Source: Eubacterium sp. (GTDB lineage: Bacteria > Bacillota > Clostridia > Lachnospirales > Lachnospiraceae). Taken from it: DNA of 35,924 bases. Position 1 is the stretch's first letter, and each line of letters begins with the position of its first letter. Below the pieces are notes generated by a model, which was not told the DNA's origin, did not search any database, and saw only the letters and a list, made by a program, of their open reading frames with translations. The position numbers and the translations under genes were made by a program. This document shows, in pieces, positions 24,014 through 32,806 of the stretch. Location: the NCBI GenBank assembly GCA_024698965.1, contig JAILQM010000032.1, forward strand, positions 1 to 35,924, read 5' to 3'.

Positions 24014-25228
24014 ATGATTTTGGATTTTTATTTAAAAAATGTTATAGAGAGGGGCTTTTTTAAGTCCCTCTGTATAGTTTTGGACAAGCTTTTAAAAAAG
24101 CTTCATATTTATCTTTTCAGACATCTCTATAAAGTACAGAAAAATAAAATAGTTTTTTTGACCTTTTCGGGAGCATATGAATGCAATCCGAAGTGGATAG
24201 CGGATGAGATGATAAAAGAGAAAGCTCCTTATACCTATATCTGGGGAATAAAAGAAGATACTCCGGTTGGAGCCGGATATTTTCCGCCGCAGATAAAGAC
24301 TATAAACAGGGAGTCTTTTGCCTTCTATAAGCATCTTTTCACGGCCGGAGTCATTATTGACAACGGAATTGCCGCTTCTTATCTCGGATATCCGGTAAAG
24401 AGAAACCAGATTCTTATAGAGACCTGGCACGGCTCTTTGGGAATAAAGAGGTTTGATGCCGATACCAATAAGAATAAAAGATGGGTTAAAAAAGCCAAAA
24501 AAGAAGCAAAGATGACGGATTATATCATCTCAAACAGCTCGTTTGAAGACGATGTATACAGAAACAGCTTTTGGAAAAAGACTCCTATATGGAGAGACGG
24601 ACATGCAAGAAACGACATTTTGTTAAACAAAGAAAAAGCTGATATTTCTGCGCTTGAGAAGATTTTTAGGGAAAAATACAATATCCCTGAAAAAAACAGA
24701 CTTTGCCTTTATGCGCCTACGTTTAGGGATGACGGAGATCTTTCGCCTTATACTCTTGATTATGAGGCGCTCGCGCAGGCATTTGCCGAAAAATTCGGCG
24801 GAGAGTGGACTATACTTGTCAGATTCCATGCAAGAATAAGATCGGCTTTAAAGGATTATTCCTTCCCGGCAAAGGTTATAAACGTATCCGATTATGTGGA
24901 TATACAGGAGATAATGTGCTTTATAGATGCCGGTATTACGGATTATTCGAGCTGGATTTGCGAATATGTGCTTACGAGAAAGCCGGGATTTATTTTTGCG
25001 ACAGATGCGAGCACATATGAAAAAAGCGACAGAGCGTTTTTCTTCCCACTTACCTATATGCCGTTTCCGGTGGCGGAAGATGAAAAAACTCTTGAAAGAA
25101 ATATTGCAGACTTTGATCTTGAGGCATATAAGAAGGACTGCGACAGATTCCTTGGAGAAATGGGAAGTGTTGATGACGGTAATGCGGCAAAACGCATTAC
25201 AGAAAGAATTCAGAAGTTGGTGCTATAA
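24014..25228 (+). CDS. CDP-glycerol glycerophosphotransferase family protein (TagB/TagF-like)
   Basis: A 404-residue peripheral membrane transferase of the Glyphos_transf family (PF04464), which moves glycerol- or ribitol-phosphate from CDP-alditol to teichoic acid. Visible motifs are IETWHGSLGIKRF (WHG), DGHARNDILL (the G.pRND motif), CLYAPTFRDDGD, RFHARIR and AGITDYSSWICEYVL. An amphipathic, basic N-terminus fits membrane contact. It starts five bases after the LicD fusion. It shows that the polymer carries alditol-phosphate units supplied by the cytidylyltransferase upstream. Primase versus polymerase activity cannot be told. Confidence 0.9.
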   Translation: MILDFYLKNVIERGFFKSLCIVLDKLLKKLHIYLFRHLYKVQKNKIVFLTFSGAYECNPKWIADEMIKEKAPYTYIWGIKEDTPVGAGYFPPQIKTINRESFAFYKHLFTAGVIIDNGIAASYLGYPVKRNQILIETWHGSLGIKRFDADTNKNKRWVKKAKKEAKMTDYIISNSSFEDDVYRNSFWKKTPIWRDGHARNDILLNKEKADISALEKIFREKYNIPEKNRLCLYAPTFRDDGDLSPYTLDYEALAQAFAEKFGGEWTILVRFHARIRSALKDYSFPAKVINVSDYVDIQEIMCFIDAGITDYSSWICEYVLTRKPGFIFATDASTYEKSDRAFFFPLTYMPFPVAEDEKTLERNIADFDLEAYKKDCDRFLGEMGSVDDGNAAKRITERIQKLVL

Positions 25229-25255
25229 TGCATAGTAGAAAAGAAGGAGTATATT

Positions 25256-26308
25256 TTGAGTACAACTGATAACAGAAACGGATTCGTGGATTTTGTTAAG
25301 TTTGTAATGGCTCTTTTGATAATGTGGGGACATTATGATTACATAATAGGCCAGGAGTTTGAATCCGTTTCAATAACGAAGACGCTAACCGAATTTGCCC
25401 ATGAAAATGTAACGGTAATCGTTTGCATTTTCTTCTTTATCTCGGGCTTTTTTGCATGGCAGTTCAGCTATAGGAAATTAAGCGACGGAAAAACCACGAT
25501 AGGGCCGTTTGTCATCAAGAAGATAAAAAGGCTCTATCCTCTTATGGCAGTATCCGTTGTATGGTTTTGCGCGGCCGAGCTTATTTACCGCGGAGCCTAC
25601 GGACATTTCTGGGCGGGAAGAGAAGTTAATCTTTCAAATGCCATACTTACGGCTTTAGGTATTAACAGATGGGTATCTACGGCCGGAGGAGATATTAACG
25701 GCCCGATATGGTATGTAAGCGTGCTTATGTTATGCTACATAGTCTTCGGAATAATTGCGGCTTTTAAGCTTTCGGATGAATATAAGACAATAATTTTCGC
25801 CGGAATGGTCGTACTCGGAATAATCTCACAGCTTAACGAGCTGACTTTTCCTCTTGTTGCCGACAAAGTCGGAAGAGGATATATGTGCTTCTTCCTCGGA
25901 GTATGCTTTGCGATACTTTTTAAAGCGTATCCGAAATATAAAAACTTTTGGGCAGCGATATTGGCGATTGTTATTTACGCTATAGCTATTACCGCAAAAG
26001 AAAACTACAGACTTGATTTGCTCGGAAATAAAAATATTGCGGCTATATTTACACTGGCACCGGCATTTATAGTGCTCGGTGAAAACGGAGTATTTAAGAA
26101 AGTATTCAACAATTCGCTTTGTGAATGGCTTGGAAGAATATCTTATCCGATGTTCCTTTTCCATATTCCGACTTATCTTACGATAGGCCTCTTTTTGAGG
26201 GACGGAATAAACTATAACAGCTATCTGACCATCATAATAATCACACTTTTTGTGGGAGCGATTTCATTTGCGGCAGAAAAGCTTCAGGAAATGAGTAACA
26301 AAAGATAA
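25256..26308 (+). CDS. Acyltransferase family 3 membrane protein
   Basis: A 350-residue polytopic protein with about ten hydrophobic helices of the Acyl_transf_3 family (PF01757), which O-acetylates or otherwise acylates surface sugars. The start NGFVDFVKFVMALLIMWGHYDYI contains the family D-x-x-K-F...WGH hallmark with the catalytic histidine, and SYPMFLFHIPTY near the end is also typical. The TTG start is supported by AAGGAG six bases upstream and by the family start. A stand-alone transferase without the SGNH extension. Confidence 0.88.
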   Translation: MSTTDNRNGFVDFVKFVMALLIMWGHYDYIIGQEFESVSITKTLTEFAHENVTVIVCIFFFISGFFAWQFSYRKLSDGKTTIGPFVIKKIKRLYPLMAVSVVWFCAAELIYRGAYGHFWAGREVNLSNAILTALGINRWVSTAGGDINGPIWYVSVLMLCYIVFGIIAAFKLSDEYKTIIFAGMVVLGIISQLNELTFPLVADKVGRGYMCFFLGVCFAILFKAYPKYKNFWAAILAIVIYAIAITAKENYRLDLLGNKNIAAIFTLAPAFIVLGENGVFKKVFNNSLCEWLGRISYPMFLFHIPTYLTIGLFLRDGINYNSYLTIIIITLFVGAISFAAEKLQEMSNKR

Positions 26309-26334
26309 GACGACAGTATGAGAAAGAGGAAAAA

Positions 26335-28263
26335 ATGATTTTTACTAAACATAACAGCAGAAGAATATTTGTATTATTTTTAGGTATTTTACTCAGCCTT
26401 ACATTTGCATTTTCTCCAAAATGTGTAATGGCTGACGATACCACAGACGAGACACAAGACGACGAGACAATGAATATTTACGGAATCTATTTGGGAACCG
26501 TAGCTCAGGGTGATGCGACACTTGTGGAATCAGACGGAGAATATCTCCTGATGGATGTCGGACAGTATGAATCTTATTCTTATGTAAAGAAATTTTTAAA
26601 GAGCAGAGGTGTTACAAAACTCAGCGTATATATAAGTCATCTTCATTCGGACCACACAGGAGGTTATACTGAAGGAAAAGGGTTTGACAAGCTTTGCAGT
26701 GACTTTGACGTAGAAAAGCTTTATCTTCCGAGTTATGACGTATTTACCGATAAGGTGGCCTTAAAGGCGTTTATGGAAAGATATGACGGTCTTACCGGAC
26801 TCTTTATTGAAAACGGCGGAGCTGAGAGCAATATTATTTATTTAAATACGGGTGACAGTTTTTCGTTTGGGGATGTTGATGTTAATATCATAGGTCCTGT
26901 AGGTATGGAAAACTATACCAACGCAGACTTTTCGGAAGAAACGGAAAGCACTGATGAAACCGACGCAACAGATGAAATTGACGAGACGGATATTGATGAA
27001 ACTGCAGACGACATAACCGAAGACGGCTCGGAGTCGGAGCTTGAGCTTGAAGAGGATACTACAAGCGATGCCGATTCGGAGGATGTTGAAGTCGGAGACG
27101 TTACAATAACAAATGCTTATATTAATAATCTGAGCCTTATAGCTCAGTTTAAATGCGGAGATGTAACCTTCCTTACAACAGGTGATACAAGAAGAGAAGA
27201 AGAAGAACTTCTTGTCGCAGAATACGGAAGTGCGTTAAAGTGTGACATCTTAAAGATAGCTCATCACGGCACATCATCTTCTTCAACCGAAGAATTTATG
27301 GCATGCGCCCAGCCTACCTACAGCTTTATCTTAAATTCCGGAGAAGCCGGAGTAAGATGGAAGTACAGCAACGGCCTTACCTGGAGAAAGACATATAAGG
27401 CCAGAAGAAATGCGGCAGAGTACGGAATTGTTTATTCCGTGGGAAATGAAACATATGATGTTTGCTACAAGGTAGTAAACGGAGATATAGGGATGTATAC
27501 CTCTAAAGATAAGTTTAAGGAAGAACTTACCGGACTTATCAAACTTTACGGAGGATTCCCGGTCCCGAGTGATTATGAAGAAATAGAAAACGATCCTTAT
27601 CTTTATAATTACTATTTGCTTGACGATGAGGGAAATATTTTAACCGGAACACATGAAATAGACGGAAAGCTCTATTACTTCGGACCGGGCGGTTGTATGG
27701 AAACGGGGCGTTATTATCTCAATTTTGATATCGAGATTGCCTATAAACCATATACATGGACGACGGTAAACGGAGTAAAAGAACTTAGATTTTACAATCA
27801 GACAACCGCAGAATTAGAGACCGGATGGTACAGATACAGGGGCAAAAAATATTATCTTGATCCGGAGACGGGAGCGGCGCTTACAGGTGTCTGCACTGTT
27901 GACGGGGATAAGTATTATTTCTCTTCTACGGGAGTTTTGCAGACTTCCACATGGAAGAAAACATCTGCCGGAGTCAGATATTTCGGTATCTACGGCAGAC
28001 TTGTTAAATCGGGCTGGTTTACCAAGGGTGGAAAGACCTATTATCTTGATACCGAGACAGGTTACAGATATACAGGTGTGCATTGGATAGACGGAAAGGC
28101 TTATTATTTTAATTCAAAGGGTGTAATGCAGACAAAGGTCTGGAAGACAACCCATAGAGGAACGAGGTATTTCGGAAAATACGGTGATATGAAAACCGGA
28201 AAGGTAACTATAAATGGTGTTGAATATGAGTTTGACGAACAAACTGGATATCTTATTAAATGA
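26335..28263 (+). CDS. Secreted metallo-beta-lactamase-fold hydrolase with cell-wall-binding repeats (Pce-like architecture)
   Basis: A 642-residue exported protein. A signal peptide (cleavage near VMA-DD) precedes a metallo-beta-lactamase domain (about 45-390) with SHLHSDHTGG (His102, His104, Asp106, His107), TTGDTRR (Asp284) and IAHHGTSSSS (His310), so the two-zinc centre looks complete. An acidic Asp/Glu/Thr-rich insert (199-257) splits the domain. The C-terminus (about 425-642) has roughly nine CW_binding-type aromatic repeats such as GWFTKGGKTYYLDTETG and HWIDGKAYYFNSKGVMQT, which in other species bind choline or polysaccharide. Pneumococcal Pce (CbpE) has the same order, a zinc phosphorylcholine esterase then choline-binding repeats. 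Position behind two LicD genes supports a decoration-removing role, but the fold is also ComEC-like, so substrate is inferred. Confidence 0.82.
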   Translation: MIFTKHNSRRIFVLFLGILLSLTFAFSPKCVMADDTTDETQDDETMNIYGIYLGTVAQGDATLVESDGEYLLMDVGQYESYSYVKKFLKSRGVTKLSVYISHLHSDHTGGYTEGKGFDKLCSDFDVEKLYLPSYDVFTDKVALKAFMERYDGLTGLFIENGGAESNIIYLNTGDSFSFGDVDVNIIGPVGMENYTNADFSEETESTDETDATDEIDETDIDETADDITEDGSESELELEEDTTSDADSEDVEVGDVTITNAYINNLSLIAQFKCGDVTFLTTGDTRREEEELLVAEYGSALKCDILKIAHHGTSSSSTEEFMACAQPTYSFILNSGEAGVRWKYSNGLTWRKTYKARRNAAEYGIVYSVGNETYDVCYKVVNGDIGMYTSKDKFKEELTGLIKLYGGFPVPSDYEEIENDPYLYNYYLLDDEGNILTGTHEIDGKLYYFGPGGCMETGRYYLNFDIEIAYKPYTWTTVNGVKELRFYNQTTAELETGWYRYRGKKYYLDPETGAALTGVCTVDGDKYYFSSTGVLQTSTWKKTSAGVRYFGIYGRLVKSGWFTKGGKTYYLDTETGYRYTGVHWIDGKAYYFNSKGVMQTKVWKTTHRGTRYFGKYGDMKTGKVTINGVEYEFDEQTGYLIK

Positions 28264-30787
28264 GGAGACAACGAAAAAACGATTTATTTTATTGGCGGGA
28301 TGCTTGCTTATATCGCTGTTGTGTATGGTTTTTACTTTGCAAGAAGTAAAGGCGGACGAAGTCACATGTGAAAATGTCAGCGTAGAAACTGCGTCTTCCG
28401 AAACAATTGTCCATGATATAAGCGTTGAAGCGGACACGAGAAAAGTAATTAATTTTTCTACGGATGAGTCAAAAGATATTGAGGTGTCGGTTCCTGTTTA
28501 TGATGAAACGGGAGAGGAAATAACAGGTTATACTACCGAAACTTACTCTTTTACTTATGATAAAATCGTGGAGGTTTCAAGCTCTGATACTGCAGTTGCT
28601 ACGATAAAGACAAATTCGTCGGGTAAAAAAGTTGTTGTAACGGCACTTGCAGCAGGTACAACCGAGTATACTCTTATTTACAGCTACAGCTATGACGATA
28701 TGACGGTTTATTATAAGTCAACAGCTACACTTACGGTTAACGAAAAGACAAGCGGTGAATGCAACCTCTATGATGCAACAATTTTAAGGGGCATAGAAAC
28801 CGTTACATATTCACCGGTTACATATACTCTTGAAAACACTTACAAGGACGAAAACGGCAAGACGGTTACAGAAAGAATGTCACCGTCAAGCGTTGAATGG
28901 ATTACATCCGATGATACGGTTGTTTCCGTAAACGGCGGTGTTGTGGAAGGCCTTATGCAGGGTACAGTAACTGTTTCTCTTAAATGCTGTTATGAATTTT
29001 CGGACGGAACTTATTATTACTACGGCAGAGCAAAAGTGACGGTAAACACTTATACGGTTGACGGAAATGTAATTACGATACAAAGCGAAGTTGCAAATGA
29101 TTCGGATGCTGCAGCGGCAATAAACGCAGCCTGCGTATATGCAAGAGATAATGCTACCGATGATAATCCTTATACCATAGTACTTTCAGAGGGAACCTAC
29201 CTTTTGACAAGCGCAACAATCAGAATTTACAGCAATACAACCTTAGATCTTACTTCGGGCGCGGTACTTAAATTCGCCGGAGTCGGAGGAGCAAACGGAT
29301 CGAGAGTATTAATCAGGCTCGGGACCACAGGTTCTTTTGACGGTGAGGATAATTACAATGCAAGCTCAAAGTGCAGCGGATATGACGGATTCAGAAATGT
29401 TACGATTAAGGGAGGTACAATTTTAAATACCTCTATAAACAAGGGTATTTCGCTTACAATGGCTCATGGAGAAAATATAACTCTTGACGGCGTTATTTTC
29501 TCGGGCGGAGCCGGAATGCACATGATTGAAGTTGCTGCTTTAAAGGATTTTACCGTTAAAGACTGTATCTTTGAAAACTTTACCGGAAGCAAGGCAATCT
29601 CGGCAAATTCGGAAACCGGAAGAGAGGCATGTGCAAAGGTATCCGGAAACTACGAAGCTTTGCAGATCGATATAGCTGCAAGTGCTGATTGTATGAGCGG
29701 TATATATATGGACGGCACTCCGATGCTTAATCTGACAATTACCGGATGTACATTTGACGGAGTACCGAGAGGAATAGGCTCTCATACTCAGCTTCTGGGT
29801 TCATATCATACAAATGTAACCATTACGGATAATATTTTCTCGGATACACAAAAAGAAGCCATCATCCTTTTGGCTTACAAGGACTGTACTATTGAAAACA
29901 ATGATATCGTGGATTGCGGAGCCGGAATTGTTATGCAGTCATTCTCAAACTCGGCAACCTATGTTCTTACAAAAGTATTTGAAGGAACAGAGGACTATGA
30001 CGGAGAGGTTTGCTACGATGTAAATACCGTAATCCGAAACAACGATATTACAGTTACATATAAAGGATATGCCAAGGAAACGGCAGCCATCCTTATTTAC
30101 GGAAAGAATGTAACTTCTTCATACAGCAGCAAGAGACCAAGTACAGGCGAAGTATGGGGAAAAATTACCAAAGGAAATTATTATATCAGCGGCGTAACGG
30201 TTGAAGATAATACAATAGTTACAGCCGGCATGGGAATACATTTCTCCGATGCTAAAAACTGTACTGCTACGGGAAATACTATTACAGGAAGCAACTTTAA
30301 AACATCTTCTATTTACAACGGAATCTATGCTTCGGAGTATTCTGTAATAAGCTCTATTACTGACAATACTATTGTAGGAATGCAGGGTAACGGTATTTCC
30401 GTTGCGGCGTCATCCACAATAGAGGGTGAGATAAGCGGAAATATTGTAAAGAGTGTTAAGAGAAATGCGATTAAGCTTGATAATGTCAAAAACGAGCTTA
30501 CGATTTCAAATAACAGACTCTCTACAAGATCGGCCAAGTATGATGTTGTTTACATCAACACAGGATCCGATAACTCGAATCTCATACTCTTTACAGGAAA
30601 CTCTCTTGCCGGAAAGAGTAATAACTCGATAGCCGGAGTTCACATTGAAAGCGGAAGATGCAGAGTAATCGGAAATACATTTACTTCACTCAGCATAGGA
30701 GTATATGTGGTGAAAGATACAAGTACTTGCAGCGTCAGCGACAATACGTTTAACAGTGTGGATAAAAACAAAGTAATTGAAAAATAA
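28214..30787 (+). CDS. Secreted right-handed beta-helix protein with Big_2-like domains
   Basis: An 857-residue secreted protein. After a hydrophobic signal segment (RFILLAGCLLISLLCMVFTLQEVKA) come two Ig-like Big_2 type regions (about 50-175 and 180-285, for example VEWITSDDTVVSVNGGVVEGLMQGTVTV), then a parallel beta-helix (about 300-857) with many N.I.(D/N)N.I repeats such as NVTITDNIFSD and CTIENNDIVDCGAGIVM. Beta-helix proteins often cleave or bind polysaccharide; no catalytic residue set is clear to me. The first 50 bases overlap the upstream gene; GAAAGG at 28200-28205 supports ATG 28214, and ATG 28226 is possible. No anchor motif (LPXTG) is seen; the protein ends just before a terminator. 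Confidence 0.82.
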   Translation: MVLNMSLTNKLDILLNEETTKKRFILLAGCLLISLLCMVFTLQEVKADEVTCENVSVETASSETIVHDISVEADTRKVINFSTDESKDIEVSVPVYDETGEEITGYTTETYSFTYDKIVEVSSSDTAVATIKTNSSGKKVVVTALAAGTTEYTLIYSYSYDDMTVYYKSTATLTVNEKTSGECNLYDATILRGIETVTYSPVTYTLENTYKDENGKTVTERMSPSSVEWITSDDTVVSVNGGVVEGLMQGTVTVSLKCCYEFSDGTYYYYGRAKVTVNTYTVDGNVITIQSEVANDSDAAAAINAACVYARDNATDDNPYTIVLSEGTYLLTSATIRIYSNTTLDLTSGAVLKFAGVGGANGSRVLIRLGTTGSFDGEDNYNASSKCSGYDGFRNVTIKGGTILNTSINKGISLTMAHGENITLDGVIFSGGAGMHMIEVAALKDFTVKDCIFENFTGSKAISANSETGREACAKVSGNYEALQIDIAASADCMSGIYMDGTPMLNLTITGCTFDGVPRGIGSHTQLLGSYHTNVTITDNIFSDTQKEAIILLAYKDCTIENNDIVDCGAGIVMQSFSNSATYVLTKVFEGTEDYDGEVCYDVNTVIRNNDITVTYKGYAKETAAILIYGKNVTSSYSSKRPSTGEVWGKITKGNYYISGVTVEDNTIVTAGMGIHFSDAKNCTATGNTITGSNFKTSSIYNGIYASEYSVISSITDNTIVGMQGNGISVAASSTIEGEISGNIVKSVKRNAIKLDNVKNELTISNNRLSTRSAKYDVVYINTGSDNSNLILFTGNSLAGKSNNSIAGVHIESGRCRVIGNTFTSLSIGVYVVKDTSTCSVSDNTFNSVDKNKVIEK

Positions 30788-30820
30788 CTTACGGGTATAA
30801 GTTTTGAAAATAATAAGGGT

Positions 30821-30859
30821 AGAATGGCGCATCGCAATTTGCGGTGCGTCATTCTTTTT
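30821..30859 (+). terminator. Intrinsic terminator closing the glycopolymer locus
   Basis: AGAATGGCGCATCGCA (30821-30836) pairs with the 16 bases 30840-30855 around an ATT loop, with two G-U pairs, and runs into TTTTT. This is one of the strongest terminators in the window. Confidence 0.93.
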
Positions 30860-30941
30860 GCTTTCGTAAAATTTAAGAGCCGGAAGAAAACACATTTTAT
30901 GCGTAATATGTTCACAAATCTAATAAAAAGAGTACACAAAG

Positions 30942-30969
30942 TTGACACAAATAAAAAGTATTATATTCA
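30942..30969 (+). promoter_or_regulatory. Candidate promoter of the HtrA-like gene
   Basis: A perfect TTGACA (30942-30947) is followed after 16 bases by TATTCA (30964-30969). The -10 is weak (four of six). The leader is about 50 bases with AAAGGAG at 31012-31018. Confidence 0.5.
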
Positions 30970-31027
30970 CTGTAATAAGAAAAAAGCTTATTTAAGTGCA
31001 TAAAAAAAACGAAAGGAGTGACTTAAA

Positions 31028-32638
31028 ATGTACGAGAATAATGAAGAAAATAAATACAGTTACCAGAGTGATGATATAATTCAGGATGACCTTTCGGCAG
31101 CTACAAGTGAAGAACCTGAAAGAGTATACGGAAGCTATTCAAGTGATAACGGATATGAAGAGACAAACAATACTTCATATTACGATACACAGACAAATGA
31201 CTCATATAAAAGCAGCGCAGACGATACGCCAAAGGCAGATAATCCATACAGAAGCTACTACACCACTTATCAGGATGCGACAGAGCAGAAAAAGAAGGAC
31301 AGGGAAGAGAGAATCTCATGGTTCAAAAAATCAGAATCGGGTGATTCAAACGGCTCCGGAGGAAACGGCAAACGCGGCGGCCTCGGAAAGTTCTTCGGAA
31401 AGGTAGTGGCAGCCGGACTTGTATTCGGACTTGTCGCTTCCGCAACATTTAGCGGAGTTAACACTATTTTGGGAAGCAGCGGAAGCTCATCCGATACATC
31501 GGCAACTCTTACAACTTCATCAGGAGATGCATCGGGAGTAACACAGCTTTCATCAACAGTTACAGAGACAACATCTGATGTATCTGATGTAGCCGAGGCA
31601 GTTATGCCGGCAATGGTACAGATTACAAGTATTTTTGAGACATCATATTTCGGAATGACAGAGGAGTCAACAGGAGCCGGATCGGGTATTATTGTTGCTC
31701 AGACAGATGAGACATTATATATCGTAACAAACAACCACGTTATTGAAGATGCTTCATCGGTATCGGTAACATTCGTAGATGATGAAACAGTAACAGCAGA
31801 AATCAAAGGAACAGATTCAAGCAACGATCTTGCTGTATTAAGCATTGCAATATCAGATATTCCTGAATCGACTCTTGATGAGATTGCGGTAGCAACACTC
31901 GGAGATTCTGATTCACTTAAGATCGGTCAGACAGCAATTGCAATCGGTAATGCTTTAGGATACGGTCAGTCGGTAACAACAGGTGTTATCAGTGCTCTTA
32001 ACAGAGAAGTTACTGTTGACGGAGTTACAAACGAACTTATTCAGACATCGGCAGCTATTAACCCGGGTAACTCAGGCGGAGCTCTTCTTAACTCGGCCGG
32101 AGAAGTAATCGGTATTAACTCTGCTAAATATACAGACACTGATGTAGAAGGAATGGGATATGCAATTCCGATTTCAACAGCAATCCCGATCATCGAAGAA
32201 CTCATTGAGAGAGAAAAGGTATCCACAGAGGATGCGGCTTATCTCGGAGTTGTAGGTGTTGATGTTACAGAAGATGTTGCTACAGCATACAGCATGCCTG
32301 AAGGACTTTACATTTCGCAGGTAGTATCGGGATCTGCAGCAGAGACAGCAGGAATCCAGGTAGGTGATATTATTACAGAGTTTGACGGACATTCAATTTC
32401 ATCTCAGGAAGAGTTATCAGAACTGCTTGAATACTATGCTTCGGGAACCACGGTAGAGATTGTGGTACAAAGGGTTTCGAACGGAAGCTATGAAGAAGTT
32501 ACCCTGACGGCTACTTTGGGAAGCAAGGCAAACGCATCAAGCTCAAGCAACTCATCGGATGATAGCTCAAGCGAAGAAGATTCGAACAGCTCATCACAGA
32601 TGCCTGGTTCAAACGGCGGAAATCAGATGATGCCTTAA
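31028..32638 (+). CDS. HtrA/DegP-like membrane-anchored serine protease
   Basis: A 536-residue quality-control protease of the S1C family that degrades misfolded exported proteins. Residues 1-120 form a polar Ser/Tyr/Asp-rich cytoplasmic region, 121-145 a membrane helix, then the trypsin-like domain with catalytic His237 (TNNHVI), Asp267 (SSNDLAVL) and Ser349 (INPGNSGGALLN), and one PDZ domain (about 405-495) containing GLYISQVVSGSAAETAGIQVGDII. A Ser/Asn-rich tail ends in QMMP. AAAGGAG gives a clear start. Thr is almost always ACA, which suggests strong expression. It is probably monocistronic: promoter before and terminator after. It could help handle the secreted proteins encoded just upstream. 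Confidence 0.94.
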   Translation: MYENNEENKYSYQSDDIIQDDLSAATSEEPERVYGSYSSDNGYEETNNTSYYDTQTNDSYKSSADDTPKADNPYRSYYTTYQDATEQKKKDREERISWFKKSESGDSNGSGGNGKRGGLGKFFGKVVAAGLVFGLVASATFSGVNTILGSSGSSSDTSATLTTSSGDASGVTQLSSTVTETTSDVSDVAEAVMPAMVQITSIFETSYFGMTEESTGAGSGIIVAQTDETLYIVTNNHVIEDASSVSVTFVDDETVTAEIKGTDSSNDLAVLSIAISDIPESTLDEIAVATLGDSDSLKIGQTAIAIGNALGYGQSVTTGVISALNREVTVDGVTNELIQTSAAINPGNSGGALLNSAGEVIGINSAKYTDTDVEGMGYAIPISTAIPIIEELIEREKVSTEDAAYLGVVGVDVTEDVATAYSMPEGLYISQVVSGSAAETAGIQVGDIITEFDGHSISSQEELSELLEYYASGTTVEIVVQRVSNGSYEEVTLTATLGSKANASSSSNSSDDSSSEEDSNSSSQMPGSNGGNQMMP

Positions 32639-32670
32639 TATCAAACAGGAAGATTTATATTATAAATATT

Positions 32671-32700
32671 ACGGGAAGTGCTTATGCGCTTCCCGTTTTT
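32671..32700 (+). terminator. Intrinsic terminator after the HtrA-like gene
   Basis: ACGGGAAGTGC (32671-32681) pairs with GCGCTTCCCGT (32686-32696) with one G-U pair and a TTAT loop, followed by TTTT. Confidence 0.93.
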
Positions 32701-32753
32701 ATACGCCTTTACTAATTTAGGGAAAGATGATACATTATTATCTGAGAAAAATT

Positions 32754-32782
32754 TTGTAAGACCTTTTAGAACAAGGAATAAT
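32754..32782 (+). promoter_or_regulatory. Weak candidate promoter upstream of hisC
   Basis: TTGTAA (32754-32759), 17-base spacer, AATAAT (32777-32782). Both boxes are imperfect; the call rests on position between the terminator and the next start. Confidence 0.3.
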
Positions 32783-32806
32783 AAGTTAAATACCGGAGAG
32801 CTTAAA

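Noticed and set aside
26929-27105. Acidic repeat-like stretch as a CRISPR or minisatellite array
   Set aside because: It is coding, the units are short and irregular, and there are no spacers; it is simply a low-complexity protein segment.
32678-32806. Upstream start for hisC
   Set aside because: It falls inside the terminator of the previous gene and the extra residues do not belong to the HisC family.
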